64,000 nucleotides of DNA from a virus, in IMG/VR virus record IMGVR_UViG_3300035665_000001, positions 1 through 64,000 of that record; one strand, given 5' to 3'. The notes beneath the pieces were generated by a model that was not told the origin of the DNA, ran no database searches, and saw only the letters and a list, made by a program, of their open reading frames with translations. Below, in pieces: positions 33,887 through 41,210 of the stretch; position 1 is the first letter of the stretch; every line of letters begins with the position of its first letter. The position numbers were made by a program, and so were the translations under genes.

Positions 33887-34600
33887 ATGACAACACAAAT
33901 TAATAAGATTATAGCTGTAGAAGGTTTGGATAAAACTGGTAAAACCACATTCGTGGAAGAATTTGATGCCACTTACCATAGTTTATTTGGGTCAACAATA
34001 AACGAATTGAAGAAATTTTCATTTCCCAATGCACTAACTCCCATTGGTAAATCAATTCGGGATGAATTAAATTCTGTGATACCAAACAAATCTATAGTTA
34101 ATACCCCAAACTTTCTTGCTGAGATGTCCCATTATTGGTTAGTCGAATTATTCGAACAACACTATGAAAATTCAATTGAAAAACCCTCCAACAATATCAA
34201 TAAAGAAGTGGTACAGGTAAAAAGTAGAAACTATATCTTTGATAGATATTTCATTTCTACATTAGCATACCAAGCATTTTATAATAATAGTAAAGCAGAT
34301 TTAGATTTTATTAAAACCTCGTTAAACAATAATAAATTTATTAAATTTCCAACAGATATTATTTTACTTGATTTACCAAATTCAATTATAATTGAAAGAA
34401 CTCTAGCAGATAAAGAATCGGGTATAATTGATGCCAATGATACAACAGACGAACTTATTCTTAATAAAAGACGTGAAGCTTATATAAGTGCGATTAAGTT
34501 TTTAAAAGGTGCCGGTATCAATATTCATTGGTTTGAAGATGTTAGTAAAATTGATACCGGTGATCTAGTAAGAGTTTTGATGGGTAAAATTTTCCAATAA
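33887..34600 (+). CDS. tmk: Thymidylate kinase
   Basis: The product has 237 residues. The P-loop is VEGLDKTGKTTFVEEF (about 11-26). The DRY-type motif is FDRYFISTLAYQAFY, the family signature for binding dTMP. The lid region (RTLADKESGIIDANDTTDELILNKRREAYISAIKFL) and LDLP before it also fit. It phosphorylates dTMP to dTDP for phage DNA synthesis. It is the only plus-strand gene within about 16 kb of minus-strand genes, and its product is slightly longer than the usual 210. RBS GAGG. T4 itself uses an unrelated dNMP kinase (gene 1), so this is a different solution. Confidence 0.9.
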   Translation: MTTQINKIIAVEGLDKTGKTTFVEEFDATYHSLFGSTINELKKFSFPNALTPIGKSIRDELNSVIPNKSIVNTPNFLAEMSHYWLVELFEQHYENSIEKPSNNINKEVVQVKSRNYIFDRYFISTLAYQAFYNNSKADLDFIKTSLNNNKFIKFPTDIILLDLPNSIIIERTLADKESGIIDANDTTDELILNKRREAYISAIKFLKGAGINIHWFEDVSKIDTGDLVRVLMGKIFQ

Positions 34601-34616
34601 CCATCAGTCTTAAAGA

Positions 34617-34814
34617 TTACATAAGTTTTAAAACTTCAATAACTGTAGTTTTTCCACCTAATTTTTTTGAAATAAGTTGCAATTGTTTAAATAAGTCAAT
34701 ATCTTTTTCGGATGCTTCACCATTTTGACACATTGCAACCCATTTTTTAGCATCTTCTTCTGTTGTTTTACCTTTTATTCCAGGTGCACTTTCTTTTAAA
34801 TCACTAATACGCAT
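34617..34814 (-). CDS. Small protein with capsid-targeting-like N-terminus, 65 aa
   Basis: MRISDLKE|SAPGIKGK has L6-K7-E8|S9, compatible with a prohead-protease site. The rest is a helical, charged domain (EEDAKKWVAMCQNGEASEKDIDLFKQLQLISKKL). AAGGAG lies eight bases before the ATG, with a perfect late box 24 bp upstream inside the 3' end of the previous gene. Function unknown; possible internal virion protein. Confidence 0.7.
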   Translation of the reverse strand: MRISDLKESAPGIKGKTTEEDAKKWVAMCQNGEASEKDIDLFKQLQLISKKLGGKTTVIEVLKLM

Positions 34815-34830
34815 TATTTTCTCCTTTTTT

Positions 34831-37662
34831 TTAAATATATTTATATTTTTCTATTATTTTTAATTTTAAATCGGGAAATTTATCATCCAACCATAAGGTT
34901 TCAACGGATAAACTATCTTTAAATAAATTAGTTTTGTGCAAATCACTCATAAGAACTTTAAAATCAAACATGGCATCTAAATAAACACCCATAGGTATAT
35001 CTAACAGTTGACGCAATTCAAATTCTTTATCAAGACGAGTTTTACTATCAAAGGTATTCAAATATAATTCAATAAATGTTCCCAATACAATCTTATCACA
35101 TTTTAAATTTTCGGAAAGTAGCATTTTTTTACTTTTTTCACTAATATCTGTCATATAATATGTTATATATTTTACTTCATCATACATGATAGTTCTTATG
35201 GAATCAGAAAATGTTCTTATAAATAATAATTTATCATCTAACGCATCTAAATCATACCCAAATGATTTAATTTCTTCATTCTTTTCATCAATATCACCAC
35301 CATCATACAAATTATATTGTTCAGTTACCAATTTTTTAGATAATAAAAATAAATAGTCATATATTTCATCAAAATTAGTTTTTTCTGTAATATATAGTAC
35401 AGTTTTTAGTGCGATATTAACCGCTTTCAATCGGTGTGGCGTCATTGATGTCAACGTAAATCGTTTATGCCATACACCACTTATCAACTCATAATTATAA
35501 TCATCCGGATTATCTACAACAGACCCTAACAAATCTAAATCTAATTTATCAATAAAACCATCTCTATTAACATCGTAAATTGGTTTTCCATGATTATCAA
35601 ACATTATTGCCTGTGCTAAATCTGGTGAAACAGTTTGTTGACCAGATAATAATTCTTCCTGAGTTATATTTGATTTACCAACATTAGTGATGTCGATATA
35701 TAATTTTGATTTATCAACCAAATTGAGTAATCTATTAGATTTTTCTATTATTGCATCATAATCTAACCCATATTTGTTTTTAATAACATCAAGAATATAT
35801 TTACTATTCAATGAACCAGATTGTAATGATTTATAAGCCAATATACAAACCACATATTCAATCAATTGAGTAAATCTAACATTTAATAAATCACCATAAT
35901 TGAATAAATTATAAAATGATCGATCGAGTTCAAAATCAACTTTCACATTATCATAATTAAATCCAATGTTACACGTTTCAGACACAGTAAATATCCTAAA
36001 ATCAAAATGTTTGATGTCAATATTATTTTTATCAGTAGTAATAACTACCCCACGAATAATAACTTTTTTACCATCAACGAGAATTATCAATCCAAAAGCG
36101 GAATTTATAAGAAGGTCCTTACTATCTACAGTGACAATACCTTCATTGTCACTTGATTCATCAGAAACAACCACACCATTGTTATTTTCTACAATAAGTT
36201 TCAAAGAAATATTTGCCAATGTATGAATTTTTAAAGTGTTATCATCCCCCCATACCAACAAACATTTCAAATCATCTTGACCAACATTATCCGTTTCATA
36301 CGTTGGTGAAATAATATCTTGTATAATTAATGGCAATTTATCGTATGGTATTTCATTCTCATAAACAAATATCGATACTTTTTTTGATAACTTACAACGA
36401 TCATTTAAAGTTTCCTCATGTAACTTTAAAGCTTCTATACCTGCAAGATAACCACTCAACCGATATAGTGTATCAGTAACATCTATCCTAACCGTGCCAA
36501 ACAATGATAATTTGTCAGAATTTAACATAGGTATATTAGTACGATTAAACGCATTTGTAACCAAATTATTATCTAGTAACTTTAAATATATATAAAGAGT
36601 TTCACTCAAATCATTACATAAATCATCTACAATTTTTAAATTACTCTCAATAGAATAAGTGGATAATAATTCTGTCAACTTAGAATTTTCATATAGATAT
36701 TTTAACTCGTTTATCTCATTAACAACATAATTAATTGTATCTGGATAAAACACTTTTTTTTGTCCCTTGTAATCAACTGTCAATTTACTTGAATCGATAA
36801 CATTGCCATTGGCATCTAATCGATGATTATCAATTAAAATCTTATACCAATCAAACGCAATTTTATACTCTTTGTCTATTATGGTATTACGCACAAATCC
36901 TTCCAAGCTACCCAATCTATCCTCAGTAATTATTTTTTTAGGTTTATAATCGTTCAAATCACGTATTTTATTACCAACACTATAATCGGTATCATCCAAT
37001 TTAACACCACCATATCTATTATCTAACATACTCAGTTCAAATTTTAGATTTGTCGACCAAATTTTTGGTTGTGTTATAATATATCCAGTCAAATAAAATG
37101 TCATGGTGACAACAGCTGAACATTTTTGTGATTCAGGGTCAGTATCAATTTCAACAGAATCTAGAAAAACCTCAGTTGTAGAAATAGGTGAACCTGGCAA
37201 TGGTTCAATTGTTACTTGTTGTGGTGAGTTAAAATATGGTATTATTTGTTCAGTTATTTCGAAAGCTTGATAATCGGATGATGCCCAACAAACCAACTCC
37301 ATCGTAAATTTATATGGTGAGGGATTCATGGTAACATAACCAATGTTATACCCATATTTACGCATATCAACAGTGATAGTATCATGCGGTGCACGTCTTT
37401 TATCAGTATTTCTCTCAATACCAACCATTCTAAATGATAACATAGGAATACTAATATCCTTCAATCTATTAACATTTGAGGTTGCATCATTATCAACATT
37501 ATTTTCAAGATGGGATATAACATCTGAAGGTGAACCATAATTGATAGGTACAACTTTTATCTTTCCAGTTGCATCAGAATATGGAATTTCAGAGAATAAA
37601 CTCGCAAACCCAACCAAATATGTTTTTATTTGTTGACCATTGAAATGTAGATTTTTATTCAT
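34831..37662 (-). CDS. gp15-like tail completion/sheath stabiliser protein with a large C-terminal extension, 943 aa
   Basis: The first 220 residues follow T4 gp15: YLVGFASLFSEIPYSDATGKIKVVPINYG, RLKDISIPMLSFRMVGI, YNIGYVTMNPSPYKFTMELVCWASSDYQAFEITEQIIPYF, and VVTMTFYLTGYI. T4 gp15 has 272 residues; here more than 700 follow, mainly helical with beta inserts. They include an EF-hand/dockerin-like loop DVNRDGFIDKLDLDLLG (about 705-721). The protein should cap the tail and hold the contracted sheath at the neck. Genes upstream resemble gp14 and gp13, the T4 order. RBS AAGGT; late box at 37697. Confidence 0.75.
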   Translation of the reverse strand: MNKNLHFNGQQIKTYLVGFASLFSEIPYSDATGKIKVVPINYGSPSDVISHLENNVDNDATSNVNRLKDISIPMLSFRMVGIERNTDKRRAPHDTITVDMRKYGYNIGYVTMNPSPYKFTMELVCWASSDYQAFEITEQIIPYFNSPQQVTIEPLPGSPISTTEVFLDSVEIDTDPESQKCSAVVTMTFYLTGYIITQPKIWSTNLKFELSMLDNRYGGVKLDDTDYSVGNKIRDLNDYKPKKIITEDRLGSLEGFVRNTIIDKEYKIAFDWYKILIDNHRLDANGNVIDSSKLTVDYKGQKKVFYPDTINYVVNEINELKYLYENSKLTELLSTYSIESNLKIVDDLCNDLSETLYIYLKLLDNNLVTNAFNRTNIPMLNSDKLSLFGTVRIDVTDTLYRLSGYLAGIEALKLHEETLNDRCKLSKKVSIFVYENEIPYDKLPLIIQDIISPTYETDNVGQDDLKCLLVWGDDNTLKIHTLANISLKLIVENNNGVVVSDESSDNEGIVTVDSKDLLINSAFGLIILVDGKKVIIRGVVITTDKNNIDIKHFDFRIFTVSETCNIGFNYDNVKVDFELDRSFYNLFNYGDLLNVRFTQLIEYVVCILAYKSLQSGSLNSKYILDVIKNKYGLDYDAIIEKSNRLLNLVDKSKLYIDITNVGKSNITQEELLSGQQTVSPDLAQAIMFDNHGKPIYDVNRDGFIDKLDLDLLGSVVDNPDDYNYELISGVWHKRFTLTSMTPHRLKAVNIALKTVLYITEKTNFDEIYDYLFLLSKKLVTEQYNLYDGGDIDEKNEEIKSFGYDLDALDDKLLFIRTFSDSIRTIMYDEVKYITYYMTDISEKSKKMLLSENLKCDKIVLGTFIELYLNTFDSKTRLDKEFELRQLLDIPMGVYLDAMFDFKVLMSDLHKTNLFKDSLSVETLWLDDKFPDLKLKIIEKYKYI
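34838..34845 (-). promoter_or_regulatory. T4-type late promoter box TATAAATA
   Basis: The minus strand reads AATATAAATATAT, inside the last codons of the gp15-like gene and 24 bp before ATG 34814. Confidence 0.55.
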
Positions 37663-37696
37663 ATTTAGTTAAACCTTATAAGTAGAAACACACCTA

Positions 37697-37704
37697 TATT
37701 TATA
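37697..37704 (-). promoter_or_regulatory. T4-type late promoter box TATAAATA
   Basis: The minus strand reads GTTATAAATATAGG, 35 bp before ATG 37662 of the gp15-like gene. Confidence 0.65.
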
Positions 37705-37758
37705 ACCCATTTGAAGAAAAAATATCAATTATAAGATTATCAAAAAAAGATAACCAAC

Positions 37759-38520
37759 CTATAATCGCATAGTCATGATGTCCAATTCAGTATCAAGTGA
37801 TCGTTTTTTAGGTTTACTAGGATTGTCGGATTTTACTTTTTGTTGTTTTATTTCTTCATTGGAAGCAATTTGAGTTTTACCATCCATGATATTTAACACT
37901 TCTTCTAACTTAGCGTATGTATCTTTATAGTTTTCACCAACATCATCAAACTTATCTAACTGTGATGTATAATTGTCATATGTCGCCTTATTCAATGTTA
38001 ACATACAAAATATGTTTTCCCATAAATTTGCATTTCCATAAAAAACATCTGTTACTTTGTATCTAGTTACATCCCTAACAGTTTCAACTATGTCACCGAT
38101 AAGTGGTTTTCTACCTAACTTTTCAGACAATTCATCAACATGCAAAAATATTTGCTGATCGCTACCCATTGGCATCATAACTCCCCATTTAGACATATCC
38201 ATTTGATATTCCTGTGGTGTCCATGTACCTATCATATCAATAGGTTCTCCCAAAACGATGGAGTTAGTATCTTTCAAGATATTATCATCAAAAACAGTAT
38301 TTGGATTTTTAGAATTTGGATCAATGGGGAAATATTTTAATGGGGCACCATTCAATCTAACTTTTTCTCTTGCGATGCGTTTGATTAACTTAATATCTTT
38401 CAATTTTGCATTATTTTTCCCAGCATATACTTTTAAAGAGTCAGGACCAGATTCTTTAATCGAGTGAGTTATTGAAAAACCGGTTGGTAAAATTTCATTT
38501 AAAAATGATTCTCTGTTCAT
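37759..38520 (-). CDS. Neck protein, gp14-like (putative)
   Basis: The product has 253 residues (T4 gp14 has 256). The middle part fits gp14 in layout: NGAPLKYFPIDPNSK (compare RGIEVYYVPRE), DMSKWGVMMPMGSDQQIFLHVDEL (compare FGMMVQDEVTLSINP), and GRKPLIGDIVETVRDVTRYKVTDVF (compare [23 protein letters not shown]). The C-terminal 50 residues are a charged, probably disordered tail. It lies between the gp13-like and gp15-like genes, as in T4. It should help close the filled head and join it to the tail. Confidence 0.6.
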   Translation of the reverse strand: MNRESFLNEILPTGFSITHSIKESGPDSLKVYAGKNNAKLKDIKLIKRIAREKVRLNGAPLKYFPIDPNSKNPNTVFDDNILKDTNSIVLGEPIDMIGTWTPQEYQMDMSKWGVMMPMGSDQQIFLHVDELSEKLGRKPLIGDIVETVRDVTRYKVTDVFYGNANLWENIFCMLTLNKATYDNYTSQLDKFDDVGENYKDTYAKLEEVLNIMDGKTQIASNEEIKQQKVKSDNPSKPKKRSLDTELDIMTMRL

Positions 38521-38550
38521 GACATTTCCCGAATATTGATAGATACTATA

Positions 38551-38558
38551 TATTTATG
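38551..38558 (-). promoter_or_regulatory. Late-promoter-like box CATAAATA
   Basis: The minus strand reads GGCATAAATATATAG, 31 bp before ATG 38520. One-base variant of TATAAATA. Confidence 0.5.
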
Positions 38559-38673
38559 CCAAAAAATTATATTATCAATACGATATTGTTAAGAAATTTT
38601 AAATATTATCGTGTGTTGGTTAAATACAAAACCACTATAAGGTAACTATTTTTAGATGCGGACTATGCAAAAT

Positions 38674-39348
38674 TTACCCAATGTATATGCCACCACAATC
38701 CAATACTGACTTATCCCATAATTCCTGTTCTAATTTGTCGATTTCAGTTTGAGCTTGAGAAATCAAATCGGAACCATTCATAGATAAATCATTTGGAGCA
38801 GAGACGCCAGTGTATTTACTTCTTATCAAACCAAGATTAAATTTTGCTTGTGCGAGTGCATATTTTTGTACCCATGGATCACCGTAAATTGGTGCCAAAT
38901 CTTTATATTTCATAACTTTAGCGGCAACATTTTTATCAGTTGTAGGTGCAAAATCTGTTTGAAAATAACGAACGCCATCCTTATACAAGATACGAGTGTG
39001 TACCGGATTAGTTGTTTTTTGTAAAGCATTATCATTTTGTATCATCCCCAACATAGTAATCTCATATGCCTGTCCAAAAGTCTCAGGAATAAGTGTTACA
39101 CCAGTTCCACCAGTTAACGCATTTATAGAAATAATGAAATCAACGTCATCGGGTACTAAATGATAATTTTTACCTGCGGTTAAACGCAATACCGTCCATT
39201 CTTCATTCCATGCTTCAGACGAATTGTGTCCATAATAATTGATGGTATGATAGATAATCATATCCAAATCGGAATCCGATAATTCAACATCAGTTTGAGA
39301 GGAACCCAACATAGATAAAATGTAGGTTTTTAAAAAATCTTTAGTCAT
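38674..39348 (-). CDS. Neck protein, gp13-like
   Basis: The product has 224 residues. The N-terminal helices (LKTYILSMLGSSQTDVELSDSDLDMIIYHTINYY) and a beta-rich centre (LTAGKNYHLVPDDVDFIISINAL) fit the gp13/head-tail connector fold. The C-terminal signature WVQKYALAQAKFNLGLIRSKYTGVSAPNDLSMNGSDLISQAQTEIDKLEQEL is typical of gp13-like proteins. It binds the portal side of the neck. RBS AGAGGAA. The gp14-like and gp15-like genes follow. Confidence 0.75.
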   Translation of the reverse strand: MTKDFLKTYILSMLGSSQTDVELSDSDLDMIIYHTINYYGHNSSEAWNEEWTVLRLTAGKNYHLVPDDVDFIISINALTGGTGVTLIPETFGQAYEITMLGMIQNDNALQKTTNPVHTRILYKDGVRYFQTDFAPTTDKNVAAKVMKYKDLAPIYGDPWVQKYALAQAKFNLGLIRSKYTGVSAPNDLSMNGSDLISQAQTEIDKLEQELWDKSVLDCGGIYIG

Positions 39349-39378
39349 TGTGAATTCCTCTAAACAAAAAAGTATATT

Positions 39379-39741
39379 TTATCTTTTTTTCAATAATTTA
39401 TTTTTTACTTCTTGTGTTTCAGTATTATTTTCAGCAACAGTAACCACTGAATCTTCAACTTCGACAGCAATAGTATCAGTGGTAACATCAGCTACTTCTT
39501 CAACTTTAGTAATTTTATCTTCAACTTTTGCTTGTTGTTTAGCAGTTGATTTAACTTCATCAATAACTGGTTCAATTACATCTGGAACCTCACCAACCAA
39601 TCTTAAAACTCGCAAATAACCACCTGTTAACTTTTGATCAACAGTTACTTTTGAACCTTTAAAAAGGGTAACAGTTTTACTCTTCCCAGGAATTGTAAAG
39701 TTAAAAAGTCCAGTTTGTGTACTTTCATATACATAAGCCAT
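39379..39741 (-). CDS. Hypothetical protein, 120 aa
   Basis: The start is ATG 39741 (MAYVYESTQTGLFNFTIPGKSKTV...), with AGGAGA upstream; the frame runs further but without RBS. The N-terminal half is a small beta domain with Gly turns (TVTLFKGSKVTVDQKLTGGYLRVLRLVGEV). The C-terminal half is Val/Thr/Glu-rich and low-complexity, ending in KNKLLKKR. It precedes the gp13-like gene and may be a minor head or neck protein. Confidence 0.65.
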   Translation of the reverse strand: MAYVYESTQTGLFNFTIPGKSKTVTLFKGSKVTVDQKLTGGYLRVLRLVGEVPDVIEPVIDEVKSTAKQQAKVEDKITKVEEVADVTTDTIAVEVEDSVVTVAENNTETQEVKNKLLKKR

Positions 39742-39766
39742 ATTTATTTCTCCTAATTTTATGATA

Positions 39767-39774
39767 TATTTATG
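39767..39774 (-). promoter_or_regulatory. Late-promoter-like box CATAAATA
   Basis: The minus strand reads ATCATAAATATATC, 26 bp before ATG 39741, between two unknown genes. Confidence 0.5.
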
Positions 39775-39788
39775 ATTCAACAAAAAAA

Positions 39789-40133
39789 TTAATTTTCAAT
39801 TAAACTAGTTGTTATTGTATGTAAATATCTTCTGAATTTCGCCTTCTCAGATTTTGCCCTTGAAAGTTCTTTTTCTTGTTGATTCAAATATTTATCATTT
39901 TTTTGTTGATGTGATAATTGTGTTGATGATTTAACAGTTTTAATCGTCACATCTATACTTCTAATTATGCGATCATAAAAATCTAATAGTTCCCTTATTC
40001 GAGATTTTGTTTGTCTAAGTATTTTTTGATTTGATTCTCCAGCAAGAATACTTTTTATTTCTTTTTCAGTAATAAATTTTTTCGTAGCCTCAGCTTCAAT
40101 TTCAGACTTAGGACCACCAACATTAACTATCAT
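39789..40133 (-). CDS. Hypothetical coiled-coil protein, 114 aa
   Basis: After a short N-terminus the protein is one long charged helix region with heptad character (IRELLDFYDRIIRSIDVTIKTVKSS, QQEKELSRAKSEKAKFRRYLHTI). Net basic. It begins 10 bp after the HU-like gene, with GGTG as RBS, and is probably co-transcribed with it. Function unknown. Confidence 0.65.
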   Translation of the reverse strand: MIVNVGGPKSEIEAEATKKFITEKEIKSILAGESNQKILRQTKSRIRELLDFYDRIIRSIDVTIKTVKSSTQLSHQQKNDKYLNQQEKELSRAKSEKAKFRRYLHTITTSLIEN

Positions 40134-40143
40134 TTATCACCTA

Positions 40144-40425
40144 TTATTCAAAAATAGTTTTACCTTCACGCATTACTTTACAACCCAATTCATCTCTTGC
40201 AGGTTTTGTAAAAGTTTCACCAGTTTTTGGATTTCTAACTTTTCTATCATTTTTATGTTTTTTAAATACTTTAAATAATGAACCAAATTTAATTTCACCA
40301 CCAGCTTTAACTTCCTCTACAATAACCTCCAAAATACCATCCCAAATACGATCACATTCAGATTTTGAAACTTTTTCTTCACCAATGATTTTTTGTAATT
40401 GTACAACTAACTCTGATTTTGTCAT
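40144..40425 (-). CDS. HU/IHF-family DNA-binding protein
   Basis: The product has 93 residues, the family's usual length. The N-terminal helices MTKSELVVQLQKIIGEEKVSKSECDRIWDGILEVIVEEV are followed by GGEIKFGSLFKVFKKHKNDRKVRNPKTGETFTKPARDELGCKVMREGK. This has the conserved loop-strand RxxRNPxTGE of the DNA-bending arms and the R-x-G-x-N-P-like turn. It bends and compacts DNA, for replication, packaging or transcription. RBS AAGGAA. A perfect late box lies 63 bp upstream. Confidence 0.9.
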   Translation of the reverse strand: MTKSELVVQLQKIIGEEKVSKSECDRIWDGILEVIVEEVKAGGEIKFGSLFKVFKKHKNDRKVRNPKTGETFTKPARDELGCKVMREGKTIFE

Positions 40426-40487
40426 TTTTTTATTCCTTCTCTTTTGTTTAAATTTTATTAGTTAAAATAAGTTGTTTCTTTTATTTT

Positions 40488-40495
40488 TATTTATA
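40488..40495 (-). promoter_or_regulatory. T4-type late promoter box TATAAATA
   Basis: The minus strand reads GATATAAATAAAA, 63 bp before ATG 40425 of the HU-like gene. Confidence 0.55.
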
Positions 40496-40533
40496 TCTTT
40501 TTTCCCGCAAATCTTATAAAATAAACATTTTTT

Positions 40534-41187
40534 TCATAATTTAGTAGTTTTTTTTAAAAAATCTATCAACAGGATGTATGCATATCCAATCGAATGTGGT
40601 TTTTTATATCTATACTTACCATCATTAATACCCAACAGCTTAAATTGCTCATCAAAAACGGGAATTCCATAAGTTTCATCTAAAATTTTTCTATCATTTT
40701 CAGATTTATTTTTTAAAAGTTTATCGGTGTGAATATAATTTTTCATTTTATCATAATTATGCAATGCACCCGGTCTAATAATAGCTATCACAATTGCAAT
40801 ATCTAATACAGATGAAACCTCAAACTCCCGCAAAATAAACGGATATTTGGTTAATTGATACGGAAATTCATAGTTCCAAAGTTGATGCCAATCAATATTA
40901 TTTTCATCGATCAATTTAACGAAAATATCCAAATCCTGTGATGTAATACCATCCAAATAGGTATTGTTTAAAATATCTATCTTTTGGTATTCGCATTTTT
41001 CCATAGTTTTATAATCTAAAACAGCAACACCATTAAATGATGGAACTGTTTTGTAGAAATATACCCCTGCAGGATGTGGTTGTCTATCACCGCGATCGTT
41101 AATAACACATCCACGAATAAGGTTCTTTTTTATATTGTTAGATTCAAGCGATGGAATATCCAAATCTAAATCTGATAATTTAACCAT
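40534..41187 (-). CDS. DnaE-like (family C polymerase) catalytic fragment, strongly reduced, 217 aa
   Basis: Motifs of polymerase III alpha appear in the right order: DLDLDI (6-11; compare catalytic PDFDVDF), HPAGVYF (38-44; HAAGVVI), YQKIDILNNTYLDGI (67-81; LVKFDFLGLRTLT with the third Asp), SVLDIAIVIAIIRPGAL (126-142; FEDMIALVALFRPGPL), ETYGIPVFDEQ (171-181; PTYGIILYQEQ) and YKKPHSIGYAYILLIDFLKK (194-213; FNKSHSAAYALVSYQTAWLK). The stretches between them are greatly shortened. The segment before DLDLDI (the RGSG motif) is in the separate gene at 23731-24243. It follows gp46 with a 23-bp gap. It may be a minimal split polymerase or a relic with a new job. Confidence 0.78.
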   Translation of the reverse strand: MVKLSDLDLDIPSLESNNIKKNLIRGCVINDRGDRQPHPAGVYFYKTVPSFNGVAVLDYKTMEKCEYQKIDILNNTYLDGITSQDLDIFVKLIDENNIDWHQLWNYEFPYQLTKYPFILREFEVSSVLDIAIVIAIIRPGALHNYDKMKNYIHTDKLLKNKSENDRKILDETYGIPVFDEQFKLLGINDGKYRYKKPHSIGYAYILLIDFLKKTTKL

Positions 41188-41210
41188 ATTTAATTACTCT
41201 CACTACAAAT

